From positions 1,814,217 to 1,878,216 of the forward strand of contig JACEVL010000671.1 in assembly GCA_020284085.1 (NCBI GenBank): DNA of 64,000 nucleotides, written 5' to 3'. The position numbers and the translations under genes were made by a program. This DNA comes from Aporrectodea caliginosa (taxonomy: Eukaryota; Annelida; Clitellata; Crassiclitellata; Lumbricidae). Numbering within the stretch: the first letter of the stretch is position 1; each line of letters begins with the position of its first letter. The notes below the pieces were generated by a model that did no database searches, was not told the DNA's origin, and worked only from the letters and a program-made list of their open reading frames with translations. Below are positions 44,866-58,092 of this stretch, in pieces.

Positions 44866-47343
44866 GGTTAGGGCCCCGGATGTCTTAATCCGGCTTTTGG
44901 CTTAGGGCCCCCGGAAGTCTTAATCCGGCCATATGGAAGTGTACCTCAGCGCAAGCACAGGCCAACAAAGTGAGGTCAGATTCAATACGAAGGCTAAAAC
45001 ATAACCAGGTAACACGGTTGATTTTCTACATATAGCACATTAAACAGTAGTATTGCTATCACAGGGGTAACAAATAATACAAAAGAAATGACAAAATCTA
45101 CAATTTATTTACAAGTACATATACATTGGAATCCATGCAACATGAACTATGCAAGTACCTGCAAACGAATTCATCACTGTCGAGAGTTTCGTGAAAGTGC
45201 AGAGTGAAAATTGCCAATGGATCGCAGCGACTCTTAAGGAGAATGCAACTCCAGACAAGTCTAGCTCAAAAGACCACCTCTAGTATACACATTTAAAAAA
45301 GTCACTCACCGTAATGCAAGTGTATGTACAAGTCACACTTTTGAGATGTACTTAGGTTTTCATATACTATATATTAAGTGTATCGATACATACAGTACAA
45401 TTCACTTATAAGTAAACTGTATGTCTGTAGTATTGTGTGCATAGTATTATATGCATAGTATGTATATAGTATTATATACATAAGTAAAATTATTATATTA
45501 ATCTGATTTCTTAAAGTGGAGCAGAAATCTTAATCAAATTCTGTTCATTTCCGTTTTTCAACAACGTGAAACTGGTCCCAAGAACATCTCTATGCAAAGG
45601 GTATATACCAGCACTCCGATTTCAAATATAAAAATATGGACAACAAGAAACTGGTCCCAAGAACATTTCAACGCAAAGGGTATATTAGAACGCCAATCGC
45701 AAATATAAAAATATGTACATAATTATTCACAAATTTACAAAAGTCCAACGTTTTAATATTTTTATGTGTTTTTAGCACCTCTAATCCCAACTTCTGACAT
45801 CGCTCAGCAACTGCATTACAGCCTTTATCACGGACTGAACCAGCCAACCCATTATTAAAATGCTGTACCATATCGGTCCTCTAAGCCTACCCTCAAAAGG
45901 CAATTATGGCATTATTAAAAATCATCTTTACAATTACATGTATTATGAAAATCTTAAGTTGAAATAAACATCGCCTTCATTTTCTCAGCGTTGGCCTGCA
46001 AGGGCGTGTGGCCAATCCTCTCGTTCAATGTCTGACCACCGTTCCATCAATTTGAATCCACAACTTCTTGGTTCTTAGCCCAACATAACCACAAGGCACC
46101 AAATAAAATTGTCACTATCAACAGAAAACTGATTTTTTAAACTGTTGCTTCAAAGACCATTCATCAGCATGAATCACCCAATTAAAAATTCTGGTTTGAC
46201 AAGACCTAGCTTCTCAGTTTAAAACAGATTAATACTGGCTATTTACAGCTTCATCATAAAATCCTTCCAGCCAACACGACTTGTTTTTCTAGTTGAGCAA
46301 TTGTACGCAGTCTTCTGGAGCTTCAAAGCTGGACCAATGCCAAGAAATTGTATTATTACCAGGTCTTATTCTCACGCTCACTCTAATTGTTCATTACCAG
46401 AAGTTGTGTTTTTAAAGAACGCTAACACTCTATCCACCAATACATATTTTCCATTAATTTGCAGTTAAGTTTCGCATTCTTGATCTCTATCGTAAGTAAC
46501 ACTATGCACTTAAACACTTTTCAACTGTTTTGCAATTTAAATTTGGGATTTAGGTCGCCACTTGTGCAAACATTGTTTTCAATTAAATCCCTCCGCTAAG
46601 CTATTCGGCTGAAAAATTAATATCGTGTACTGACAAACATCTTTTAAACTTAGCCTCTGTGTCATTTCTGTATCGCTTAAAACCGCTTCCAATTCGCATC
46701 ATACGAAATAGAAGCTGTTAAAAAACTCGGCGCTAGGCTAAAATCTTGAATAATACAGTCGTTGCCTTCAGCCTAAGAATTGGTCCGAATGCTGAAAGAC
46801 ATTTTGGTTCAGGCGCAGAAATACAAACAACTTAACAATCTTTTCTCAAGGGTTTAAAACTTCAAGCATCACTTTAAAACCCAGGATTCAAACCAGGATC
46901 CAAAATGGAAAGACCGGTCTGTCGCCAATCAGTCGTGCGCTTTAAGACTCCAATCCCAGCAATATTAATGCTTTTGACAGTTGTAATATCTTTCACCTCT
47001 TTCTCATCCACTCAAAAGCCCCAAGCACTATTTTACAGCGTCTGGCAACAGTTGTAGCACTTACACAGAGTTATAGGTAAAAAATTACAATTCCCAGATT
47101 TACACACGTCTAGCAGACTGTTACATCGCAGCAACAAACTCACAATCAAAACAGAACCATGGACATAATAAAACATCATAAAACGCTCAAGTAATCTTTA
47201 AAATGTCTTAACGTGGCCTTAAAACAAAACTCCCAACACGCATCCAAAAGACACCACCAGCGGAAAATATTTAGCGATCTGCAAAGCTCGATAGATGTAT
47301 CGTTGACTAGGCCCGAGATTTCCTTACTCCTCACCAGGTGGCA
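44866..47343 (-). other. Region 3' to the AKT-like gene, possible 3' UTR
   Basis: No genes or clear repeats are seen apart from ACTGGTCCCAAGAACAT repeated at 45571 and 45650. A minus-strand AATAAA (TTTATT at 45104-45109) could end a long 3' UTR of the AKT-like gene. That is inference only. Confidence 0.4.
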
Positions 47344-50300
47344 CTAGCCGTCAGACTCTTCAGAGTAATCGGAAATCCGTTCAAACTTGTTTCGCTCGAG
47401 CGAGGTCAGGTTTTCGTCCTGGGCGTCTAACATTGCTGGCTCAACTACGGTGGTGGTGTACTGCTCATCAAAGTATCGGGTATCGACGTCTGAGGATAGC
47501 TCAGGCACAAACGGTGGTTTCAGCTAAATGAAAACAAGACATTCCCAGTTTACTTTCACTTTAATTATTCTCGTTGTCAAAATGTTTAGTCTAGTTTCAC
47601 TTTCGCTATTCCATTAAAAAGATTTTTAGTTTAGTTGCACTTTCGGTGTATTAGCCGACAAAATCTCCTAGTTCAGTTTCACTTTCAGTGCTCTGGTTGA
47701 CAAAAATGCATAGCGTGGTTTTACTTTCTGTATAGAGCTGCAAAATCCCAGTCAGCAGAATTTCAAGTCAGGGTGAAGACCTGACGCATACAAGACGTGT
47801 GAGCAAAGTGCCGAGAACATATCGGATGATATTGAATACAATACCATCAGAGGTGAACCCGACCTGACAATGTAAGATCAGAATGGTCTTCAACCACTTG
47901 AGAAATAGTAGCATGTAAAGGAGAATCTCATGTCGCAGACTGCACTGACACCTCCCCGTCTTAATAGACTGCCCAACTGATTCAACCGAATAAAACAGAA
48001 GAAACTTAAAATGCAGGCCATTGTCATCTCAACTTTCTTACCTTTTACAGATTGCTTATCCACCTCTCTATCTTATCAGACTGATCTGGACGTTGACCTC
48101 ATTAGGGGTCGTCCATCAATTATGTGAACAAAATAGGGGGAGGGGTTTGGAAAAGTTTGACAGTTGTTCAGTTGTTGATCGGTACAATTTGAAGTCAACA
48201 ATTTTTTTCCAATGAATCAACACAGACCCTTCAAAATGGTAGCGAAAACATTAAGTAATGCTAAAAATGTATAAAGTGCTTAATGTTTAATACTACTAAA
48301 AAGCTGGTAAAAAACTAAACTCATATATGTTGAAATTCGAGATTGCATTTTTGGTGTTAAAAATCTAACAGTGATTCTACATGTATTAGCCATTGCGTTT
48401 CTTTTTGTGGGGGGGGAGGGTTCTGGGATTGTTGACATAATTTTTAGGGGTCCTTCAATGTTTGACAGTTGTTGACAACGGGGTAGGGGGTCAAAAACTG
48501 CCTAAAATTTGTTGACATAATTAATGGATGACCCCTTACAGCCTGCTTTCTGCTACACCATCGGTTGATGCCTTGTGCATTAGACACCGGCGCTATAGAA
48601 GCTCGTAAATACAATTACCTTTCTGTCGAGGACATCTTCCCAACTGATGTCCTTGAAGAACGGATGCATCTGAACCTCCTGGACGTCTTGCCCTCTGCAT
48701 CCGAGCCGGAGCTGTGGATCCTTTCTAAGTAGCGACCGGACAAGATCCGTGGCTTCGTTTCCAAGGATACAGCGGAACGTGATCTCTTCGTTCTTGATCA
48801 GAGCGAGAAGTCCCTGGATCGTAGAGTCTGAGAAGGGCAGCTGACCGCAAAGCATCTCGTACATGACGATCCCAACGCCCCACCAGTCCACGGATAAACC
48901 ATAGAGATCGTAATCGAGAACCTGGAAAAATATCAGTACTGACATGTACTCAAGTACAACAATAATAATGGTAATAACAATTTACTCATAGCAGAGATGA
49001 GCACGATTAGTTAAATTGCTAAATCGATTAGAATTAGCTATTGAAGTTTGGTAATCAATTAGAATTAGAATTAACAAAATCTTGTAGCCAGGGCCGTAGC
49101 AAGCCATAATTGCGCCCTGTGCCAAGCGTAAATCTAGCGCCCCACTTCTCAAAGATCAATTTAACCAATAACAAGCAAATTTGTTATCTCGAAGAAGGCT
49201 TTGTCTTTTAAAGAAAATAGAAACGAAGTTTCTGTGCTTCTATTAACATTTTCATTTTAATCACTTCAGATTTATTTCGCTGTTGAAGGGACTTTAAGGT
49301 CAGGAAGGTTTTGACAATTAAGTTCCATGAGGAAAGGATGCGACTTCCTTCGGGTTTGATTTCCCACCGTAAGCTATGGGTGAACGGTGACGCATCGTGT
49401 AATCAACACGGGGTTAATGAAGCAGGCGTGCGCTCCTACGGGGCCTCACCCATACGGTGACTTGTAGGCCTATAGCGCCACCAGCCGCTATGTCTCTCAG
49501 CTCTTCAGATACTGGGCCGAGCGTTGAGCCTACGACCGGCTCTGGTGGCGACAGAAAAGTGTCCGCTCTGATTGGGCTCCTCGTCCTAACATAAGTAGGC
49601 CTACTTTCATTATCGGTCTGGGACTTCCTGTCTTAGAACTCACACTTCTTAGCACTTCAGCCTGTTCTTCTTGACGATGTATAACTTTCTGGATTAAATC
49701 ATCTAGCTCTGCATTAGGTGGCACTGACAACTCAACATTCGCCATTTCGCTAGTTCTGATTATAGTTTAATTAAAAGAAATTCACGGGAGATAATGGATA
49801 GCGGTTTCCACATCCAATTACCCGAAAATTATAATAAAAATTATTATTATTTATCAGTCGTTTGATCAAGTTCGCTGTCTATTGCAAACTTACAATTTCA
49901 TCGGGATCGAATTAGCTAACGTCCATTCAATAGCAATGCACTTTTTTTAGTTAGCAGAGACGGTACATGCAAAATCATCTAAGAGCCCCTTTTCAGTGTC
50001 TCGCCTCGTTTTATAGGCTAATATACGTGCCTAAATAAACGCTTGCTTTCGCTCGTTTTTCCAGCAATCACAGTGCAGTATCGCAAGCGCTTTTTTTCCC
50101 ATGCACGTAAATTTCCACCAATCACGGCAGCTCGCTCTATTTGGCTTCTGCGCCCATTTCGGTCTACGCCAGATTTGTTAAATTGGTATTATTTAATTTA
50201 TTACATTTATTTCGTTTATGATGTATATTTCATGTTTGAAGATCAAGTAATTAATAGGCCTAATTAAATCGTTCCGCCTCAAAATGTGCGCCCTCTCTGA

Positions 50301-53300
50301 AGTTGCGCCCTGTGCCGTGGCACCGCTGGCACATGCCTCGCTACGGCCCTGCTTGTAGCTAATCGATTAGAATTAGAATTAGCTATTGAAATTTGCTAAT
50401 CGATTAGAATCAGAATCTTGTAGGTAATCAATTAGAATTAGCTGTTTGTCTAATCGATTAGCTAATCAATTAGAACTTAATCGATTTAGTTACCCATCTC
50501 TGAATAATAGACTAACAGTACCTTCCTCTTTCAGTGCTAATCTTTTAAATTATTATATATATATTACTATAATTATATACAAAATTAATATAAAATTATA
50601 TATTATTATATATAATAATTATTGTTTTTCATATATAAAATTACAATAAAACTATTATTATTATTATTCTTGTACCAACCTCTGGTGCCATGCACTCTCG
50701 CGTTCCACAAAAAGTTCTCGTCTTCTGTGAGGCAGACACCAAATCCTTGCAGAGACCGAGGTCAACCAATCGTATATGACCCTCTCGGTCGATCAGGATA
50801 TTCTCCAACTGAAACATCATAACTGATTTAGTAATTAATCCTTTAATAATTAACCTTCATTATATGTATTCAACTGAAATATATTTCCAGAACTATACTT
50901 AACTACATCTCCATCAAGCCTATTCACTGATGGAAACTAATTAATCAAATAATTCATTACTTAATTGCTCAATTAATTGATCTTATACCTATGTAGTCAC
51001 CAGTAGAAACATAAATATACCAACACTTAATTAATCCTCCACTTAACGAATCCATCATTTAATTAATTGTATCAAAACACTCAACATAGTGCCTTCTAAA
51101 AGACAGTTAACCTTTTACAATTGTATACTCAAGTCGAAAATATTTATAATCCAGTCTTTAGTCTCTAGCTATTTCAGTAAATTTAATAAGGTAGAACGGT
51201 TTGCACTAACTTTCTGAGTAGCAGCATGAACCATAAAAGTATTATTCATTGGTTCTGCTATTATTGACAATTCAATAAATTGCTTTCAATCTGGAACTTT
51301 AGTCCTAATTATGAAAATTAGTTAACGAGACAAGTAAAAACAAAGACCTTGAGGTCCCGATAGATGACGTTACAGTGGTGCAGGAAACCGATAGCCATGA
51401 TCACTTCAGATGAGTAGAAGCGAGTGTTGTTCTCTGTAAGATGGCCGACCTTGTGAACGAGGCGAAAGAGTTCACCTCCACCGAGGTATTCCGTCACGAA
51501 ACACAGATTGTCTGTCGTCTGAAAGCTGTACTTCATGTGCTGCAGGGAACAACACAGTTACTGGTCATGTTACAGGTCATGTTACAAGTAATGTTACAAG
51601 TCATGTTACAGGTTATGCTATAAGTCATGTTACAGGTCATGTTACAGGTCATGTTACAGGTCATGCTACAAGTCATGTTACAGGTCATGCTACAAGTCAT
51701 GTTACACATCATGTTACAAGTCATGTTACAGGTCATGCTACAAGTCATGTTACACATCATGTTACAAGTCATGTTACAGGTCATGCTACAAGTCATGTTA
51801 CAGGTCATGCTACAAGTCATGTTACACATCATGTTACAAGTCATGTTACAGGTCATGCTACAAGTCATGTTACAGGTCATGTTACAAGTCATGTCATGTT
51901 ACAGGTCATGCTACAAGTCATGTTACAGGTCATGCTACAAGTCATGTTACAAGTCATGTTACAGGTCATGCTACAAGTCATGTTACAGGTCATGCTACAA
52001 GTCATGTTACACATCATGTTACAGGTCATGCTACAAGTCATGTTACAGGTCATGCTACAAGTCATGTTACAGACCAAGTTACAGGTCATGTTATGTCCCA
52101 CACATTACAGTAACTCTCGTTCTGGTTAACTTCAGGGATGTCAGACAAGTTGATGAAGTACTCAGTCAGATTAATTACTTTCATGAAGGTAACTGCATGA
52201 AATCTTAGGCAAAGTAATGTCTGGTAAAAGTAACAGCATAAGGAAGAAACATCAACCCACGATTAGGAACGGATGAGTCAGCCTCTGGAGAAAGTGTTTC
52301 TCCGCCAAAGTACGGTTGAGCTCTTTCTACAAAATAAACAAGCGCTCCACTTCAGAACATCCCTTCATCTTTTCAGAGATGAACCGGTTATCCCATTGAC
52401 ATATACGCAAGCGAGTAAAGGCAAACTATTTTCCTACAATAAATACTGTGTTGAAATTGCTGAGAATAAAGGACCTTTTGGTTGGAACAGAATGTGATCG
52501 CACAGCTTTAGTTTCAATTTTGAAGGATATTATTATTAATAATCATTTATAAAGCACCATTATCTTATGACCAAGCATCAATCAATGGCACTCATCAAAT
52601 GTGAGTTAAGGACTTGCTCAAGGTCCCCTACTCAGTATCCGCCTTAGGGAAGGATGCTGGTACCTGTACTTTTCGTGTTACAGCATGAGCCCTCTAACCA
52701 GTTGGCTAACATGTCCCAGAGTGAATCTAAGCAAATGTTAAAATCCTGCAAAGACATCCTACAGATGAAATGAGCCCAGGAAGATATCAGAACTGGCATT
52801 ACTTACACAGCCAGCGACCTTTGCCTTCTTGATGAGCTTCATGGCGTACGCTTGACCAGACGACTTCTCCCGGCAAAGGATGACCTTTCCGAAAAAGCCC
52901 TGACCAAGAACGCTGATCACTTCGAAATCGTTCAACGTCTGAAAGAAGGAAAAACGGAGCATACCACATAATGTACTAATTGTAATTTGTAACTGAAAAT
53001 TTATATAGCGCCACTTCAAGCGAGAATCATTCGAGGCGCTCCCAGCCTCACACAACGAAACCATGATTGAACGGAATTTTCTTCAAGCTCTTGTAGAAAA
53101 GAAGCAGAGAGGCTGAGAAGCTCATAACTCAGGTTGTTAGACAACTTATTCCAGGAGTATGAGCCGACCACAGCAAAACTTGGTAATAATGTCTACACTG
53201 GCAAATTAACATAATATAGTCTGTAAATTTCTATAACACCACAAGATAGTAATGCACAAGGAATGTAATTGACTAGTGTAAGTCAAAACTATTCTATAAT

Positions 53301-56300
53301 AGAATTTATATAGCGCCCTCTAAGACAACTACACAGAGGCAGTCCCATCCCAGTACTGGTGAAAAGGAACAGTGTTCAAGTGATTACAGAAAGTGCACAT
53401 AGAATCCCTAGCTTAGACAATGCACATATACAAAGTGAGTAAGTTCCAGGCAGGTGGCCCATTCAACGATAAAGTGCCATGCTGCATTGGTGAGGTGCAT
53501 TCAAAAGTAAAGCCAGACTAAATAAAGTTAACAGCTTACAAGAGTTACAAGTTCGTCCTTTGGTAGAATAGTATCCTTCAGAATTTGTTCTAACAGAATA
53601 ATAGTAATCCCTAAAAACTCACTGATAAAAAGTGAAAACAACATATTAAACACAGTTATCGACAGATGCATCTAAATAATACTCGTGATACTTCACCACC
53701 AATTAATTCATGAAAATTTAATTACAATCAGCCAAAAACAGAACAGAATACCTTCTGTTTCATGGACAACAGCTTCTTCACTTCCCTGAAAGCTCTTATC
53801 CACTCTTCTCTGGAACAAAACATTAGCCATGAGCATCACAATCACAACTAACTGAATCCTGACAAAAGCACAGTTGAAACCAGCACATCAGAACCTTATT
53901 ATTTATTACCATACCATTGCTACCTGTTTCAAGCACTGCACTGTAGTCCACTAATAAAGGCGAATTCTACAGCAGAATGAAGTTTGTGATTCATAACTGC
54001 TTTATTCAGGATTTATTTTATGACTGGAGATGAACAGAAATGACCTGGACTAACAATCCATGGCCAAATGCAAACAGACAGCGGTACTACAGAAGTAACT
54101 AATTATCAACAATACTGCGTCTTATAAAGGTACATAACAGATACCAGGTAGCACATGACAGGTCTTATGCTTTGATGCAAATATGTTTACGGATGCAAGG
54201 GTAAGTCCCGATTTGTAAAAATATCCAGTTCCTCTTTAATGTATTGTATCTCAAAATTCTTAAAGAACATTTTCAAGAAGATTGCTCAGGGTTGTTCAAA
54301 GAAGAAGAGCAGAACTCCAAGGAAAAACAGGCAAGTTTTTTTAGGCAAAGGATTACACAGCCAAATGAGCCCAAACAGAAGCTGGAAGAATGTTCCAAAG
54401 TGATGGGACCCACAAAAGCAAATTCATTCATATCGAACATTTACATACCGGTAGTGCCCCTTCAAGAAAACTACTCAGAGGCACTGAAAAAGTAAACTAC
54501 TCAAATGCCCCAAACTGCACCATCAACAAACCAACTATACAAGACAAGAAGAAATTCTTGTCAAACTAACATCATCCAACAAAGAGGAAAATTCCAGAAA
54601 CCTTTCTTCTGCAGACGTCGTCTGGTACGTCCGTTCAACGATTTCGCCATTTTTCAAAAGACGAATGCAGAAGGTGTTTCGTTTAACTCGTACTGATTCC
54701 CCGTTCGACTGGTGCTGGTAGTTTAGAAAGTCGAAGAACGAATGTGGCTGATTTTCCTTGTTGCTGCTTTCCAGGTTTTGTTCTGCAGGACTTTTCTGTA
54801 TCGTCATGTAGTAGTCAAATCCAGCGAAAAGACCAAGACATGGCACGGCTTAATTAAAAGCAACAGGAGATCATGTAAATCAACTATCTATGTCAGCTTG
54901 ATTCAACTAATAACCAAAAATTGATTGATTGATTGAACAGGAACACTATGGCACTCTAGATTAGATTAGATTAGATTAGATTAGATTATATCAGATTAGT
55001 CTCTGTCAACCTCAGCCTACATGGGCACAGTCCACATTATCTCAAACAACTCTTCCTTACAGATTACAAAGATGCCAGTTTTGCACAATGCACTCGGGAT
55101 TCAAACCCTAGAATGGGAGGCAAAATGTTTTGTCTAAATCTGTGAAACAGTTGTTGAGATTTTAAAAGAAAAAACTCTCCTATACCTCGTATGATGTAGA
55201 CATCCTTCGGCTTGGCACAGCAGAAACTTGAGTCCGGTTTCGACGTGAACGAAAAGAAGTTTCCATTTTCCATCAGAACGAAATACTCCTCTGTCTTCCA
55301 TATTGGTATCTGTTGACCTGTGAGAAACAACTGTATTTGGTTAATATCAAATCTGCAACACTTCAGTTTCGTCAGGTATAATAAACCTTTCACGCTTATT
55401 GTAACTGTATTGTAATCTCAAGATTTCTACAGCCTCCAAAAGAGCTAAGTTGCATCTAATTCACAGGTGCTCAGTCAAAACAAAATTGAAAGGCAGGTAG
55501 AATCATTATTGGTACCAGGTCAAGATCCACAGGTCAGACAGACAGACAGACGGAAGGCTTTGCTTAAAGCAGTGTCCTGCACTATGCCAGAATTTCCATG
55601 GTCATTAGATGGGACCCATATGGGCTCTATATCGGTCCCATATATGGAAATATTGGTCCTATATGGGCTCCATGTGGGGGGTGCTGGCAGGGCAGCTCTT
55701 CACTGCACAAATATGAGGTCATTTGGTTCCCCATTGTCATCTGTTTCTACAGTATTCCTAAAGTAAAGACAGTCCTGTGGGCTCTAAATGATATTCTGGT
55801 TGAAGAAAATAAATGAAACCAGAATTTACGCTAAAATGGGCAATCTTTCTTTACATGGTAAACAATATACACATGAGAAACGAAGGGAAATTGTGTTTAC
55901 CTCGTTTGCTTAGCCATCCTTCCTTCAGAACGCTAGGAACAATTGGTCCATTGTTCACCTCATGGTCATGGCTGAATCACATTTTAAAAACACAATTCAT
56001 CAATCAACATGATATAATTAATCAGTGATGATTAACGAGTAACGACTCATTCTTGTAAAACCCTATGGCACCTTGTTTCAAACTCTTACATATCTAGTCT
56101 CCAAAAGCAATGGAATTTTCCTGCAGCTGGTTCGATCACTTTAAAATCTTTGAGTAGATTTTTACAAATTCCAATTCTTCACTAACTGAATTTGGTACTT
56201 TCACAAACTACAATTTCACATATTCCTTGATCTACCAAAACTACATGCTACAAAACTGCTCTTAACGTTTTACACGTTCTCATGGGAAGGTAGTCATTTA

Positions 56301-56630
56301 CAGACATTTATGTTGTAGCCTATTGCCGACATTGGCTTAGCATAGCCTATAATATACGAAAAAGAAACATTCTTCTATTATGGCAACCAGTCTTGAGCTA
56401 GTAAAAAAAAATCGTGCCGTCACTGCATATTTCTGCCCAACTACTCAAATTAATACTCCCTAGCTATGTAATTACACTAAATTTTCTACCCATTAGAATT
56501 GATCAGAAGTTTAAAACGCGTTCCAAATGAACTTTTAAACGATGACCGAAACAAGGACACCATAACACAAACATTTTGCCGAAACAATGCAAACTTCTTA
56601 CCAGACGTCCAAAACCTTTTCCGACTTCAT
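47344..56630 (-). CDS. AKT: AKT-like PH-domain protein kinase (490 aa)
   Basis: AGC-family Ser/Thr kinase that, in AKT, is recruited to PIP3 membranes and promotes growth and survival. Exons 5'-3': 56630-56602, 55971-55901, 55317-55186, 54782-54602, 53809-53752, 52938-52807, 52326-52261, 51539-51348, 50808-50680, 48921-48619, 47523-47344; all phases agree. PH about 25-155 (LKEGWLSKRG; EEREEWIRAF). Kinase about 162-420: loop LGQGFFGKV, Lys191, LTHPFLIHMKYSFQTTDNLC, YRDLKLEN with Asp285, activation-loop RTFCGT (Thr319, matching AKT1 Thr308), VDWWGVGIVMYEM. Oddities: PH-kinase linker almost absent; DLG for DFG (303-305); GTRECMAPE for GTPEYLAPE; degenerate hydrophobic motif FERISDY; no TPP turn motif. 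Best match is AKT; a diverged paralogue is possible. Length matches AKT1 (480). Confidence 0.92.
48105..48535. mobile_element. Harbinger-like MITE (431 bp)
   Basis: Tips GGGGTCGTCCATCAATTATG and CATAATTAATGGATGACCCC are inverted repeats, flanked by TTA on both sides (48102-48104 and 48536-48538), the 3-bp target pattern of PIF/Harbinger. Also GTTTGACAGTTGTT occurs near both ends. In an AKT-like intron. Confidence 0.85.
48992..50502. mobile_element. Older hAT-like element, host of a nested one
   Basis: Tips CAGAGATGAGCACGATTAG and TTTAGTTACCCATCTCTG; flanks ACTCATAG / AATAATAG match 6 of 8. Subterminal AATCGATTAGAATTAGC repeats lie on both sides. The younger element 49089-50351 sits inside it. 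Confidence 0.75.
49089..50351. mobile_element. Nested hAT-like element (1263 bp)
   Basis: Tips CAGGGCCGTAGCAAG and CTCGCTACGGCCCTG with a perfect 8-bp duplication CTTGTAGC (49081-49088 and 50352-50359). Subterminal GCGCCCTGTGCC recurs inverted or direct near both ends. A 71-codon minus frame at 49530-49745 starts MANVELSVPPNAELDDLIQK; it may be a remnant of a captured or transposon gene, unidentified. Confidence 0.92.
51565..52100. repeat. 12-bp minisatellite GTCATGTTACAG
   Basis: About 44 units of GTCATGTTACAG/GTCATGCTACAA with a higher-order pattern that includes CACATCATGTTA. It lies in the AKT-like intron next to the exon at 51348-51539. Met/Cys/Thr and Met/Leu/Gln frames are artefacts of the 12-bp period. 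Confidence 0.95.
52545..52720 (-). mobile_element. tRNA-derived SINE copy
   Basis: On the minus strand TAGCCAACTGGTTAGAGGGC resembles an A box, with GGACCTTGAGCAAGTCC in the body and an ATTTATAAAG tail region. Related in layout to SINE family A but diverged. In an AKT-like intron. Confidence 0.6.
52975..53165. repeat. ATTTATATAGCGCC interspersed repeat
   Basis: AATTTATATAGCGCCACTTC, GGCGCTCCCAGCCTCACACA and TTCTTCAAGCTCTTG resemble 37235-37335; the AAGAAGCAGAGAGGCTGAG...TTATTCCAGGAG part resembles the family seen at 63515-63730. Another partial copy starts at 53300. Confidence 0.65.
54953..54998. repeat. (TTAGA)n microsatellite
   Basis: About eight TTAGA units in an AKT-like intron. Confidence 0.95.
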
Positions 56631-57600
56631 CTTGATTTCGCGTCGGAAAGTCTTCAACGGTCTCGCTTGCGAAGTCTACAAATCCTCGTCTGTGCTCTTT
56701 ATCGAGACCGTCGGATTCTCGGAACCCCAGCCGCGCCAACCAACGCCGCCAACACGAGTCTTCCGAACGCCTCCAACACACCGCTACCCGCTTCGTCCAA
56801 CCTTCTCTCTCGATATTTACCTTCGTACCGAGCGTAGTAGACGCTACGGCTACGGTACCCTACCTTGGCCCAATTAGGATTGGCTTCGACCGGATCGAAC
56901 AAGCTACATTTGGTGTTGTTCGATACAGGTAGGGCCTACTTACATCGGGTTCTAACTTCTATTCAAGACGCGTTATGGTTGACTGGCTACGTTGAAAGCC
57001 GGGCGATGCAGCTACCCTACGATCAATACCTCGGGCTCCCGCTATTAAAGTTCAAAACAACATTGTCAGACGCGAGAACTCCGCCACTGCCCGTATAGAG
57101 CGGCTAGTGCCAGTCCCAAGCAGGGACTATACAGGGCGGGCGCAAGTTGAGCCCAGTGAAAAACAGAGGGGAAAGTGATTTTTTTTCAATTTTTATCACA
57201 CTTTCTACATGTTACAGACCTAATTTTCTTGTATAAATTAGTGTGAACCGGTGACATCGTTCATTTAAGTCATTCGATTTTGTTAACACACTGTAGGCCT
57301 ACTTAATGTGTTATGCAGTTTCATCATATTATATTCGTTGATTAGGGGATACTCATGTATGGGGGATACTCTATTTCGTGACACCGGCCCTGAACAACTT
57401 TACCTGTAATCCTCCATTTTAGGTGCTTAAATTATTTTGCAATGGTATCCATTGTATATGGCCAATTTAAAATGGAAGCTGGATTGACGAAAATAATTGT
57501 TTGCCTAAATGGAAGCCGGATTGATGAAAGAAATCTTCGCATAAATAGAAGTTGGATAGATGATATTTCATCTGATGAAACCTATGAATTAAAGACACAT
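56631..57600. other. Region upstream of the AKT-like start
   Basis: Probably holds the 5' UTR or promoter of the minus-strand AKT-like gene; comparatively GC-rich around 56690-56900. No TATA or initiator can be singled out. The frames here are short and overlapping, and none is convincing. Confidence 0.4.
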
Positions 57601-57619
57601 TTATTTTATCAGAAATGAG

Positions 57620-57800
57620 CATGGGCGTAGCCAGGAAAAAATTTCGGAGGGGATTTAAGATTTGGGGGGTCCATTGGAGATGGTAGCAAAAATTAAGTTT
57701 GTTTGGTATTTCACATGTAAAAGCACATAAAAATGTTCGGAAACTTATTTCGGAGGGGAGTTTGAATCCGGAAAAATTCCCCCTAAAAAGCCTGTTGGTA
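57620..57800. mobile_element. DNA-transposon-like fragment, GGGCGTAGCCAGG
   Basis: Starts CATGGGCGTAGCCAGGAAAA with repeated TTTCGGAGGGGA (57642, 57750). No matching right tip was found, so it is a fragment. Confidence 0.45.
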
Positions 57801-58092
57801 TGAGCTAAAACTCATGTCGGCAAAGAGAGAGGGAAGGCCCGGCCCAGGGGGGAAGCGGAGGGATTGAGCCCGGTTGTTTAGGGGATAGAAGCCACTGGTC
57901 CCAAGCATTGAGAAAGGAGGAGGACGACGTCAACAGCCTATGATGTCATAACATGTCGTTAAAGACTGAAAACTCAGCGGCGAGAGACCTTCAGTTCCGT
58001 GTTGCTGGAAAGTTACCATTGCGTGTGTAGGTAGGATACCAGGTACACAGAGAGACGCCAAGAATTGGCCTACGTGGCAACTTAAGTATAGC

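Noticed and set aside
51533..52208. Met/Cys/Thr and Met/Leu/Gln frames
   Set aside because: 12-bp minisatellite within an AKT intron.
55636..55645. CCATATATGG as an SRF (CArG) site in the AKT intron
   Set aside because: A single match in a locally repetitive CCCATATGGG-type stretch; too weak to call as regulatory.
55813..56028. 71-codon plus frame
   Set aside because: Antisense to the AKT exon that encodes LKEGWLSKRG.
56503..56781. 92-codon minus frame at the AKT 5' end
   Set aside because: It reads the first AKT exon in another frame; the ATG at 56630 gives the phase that joins to the PH-domain exons.
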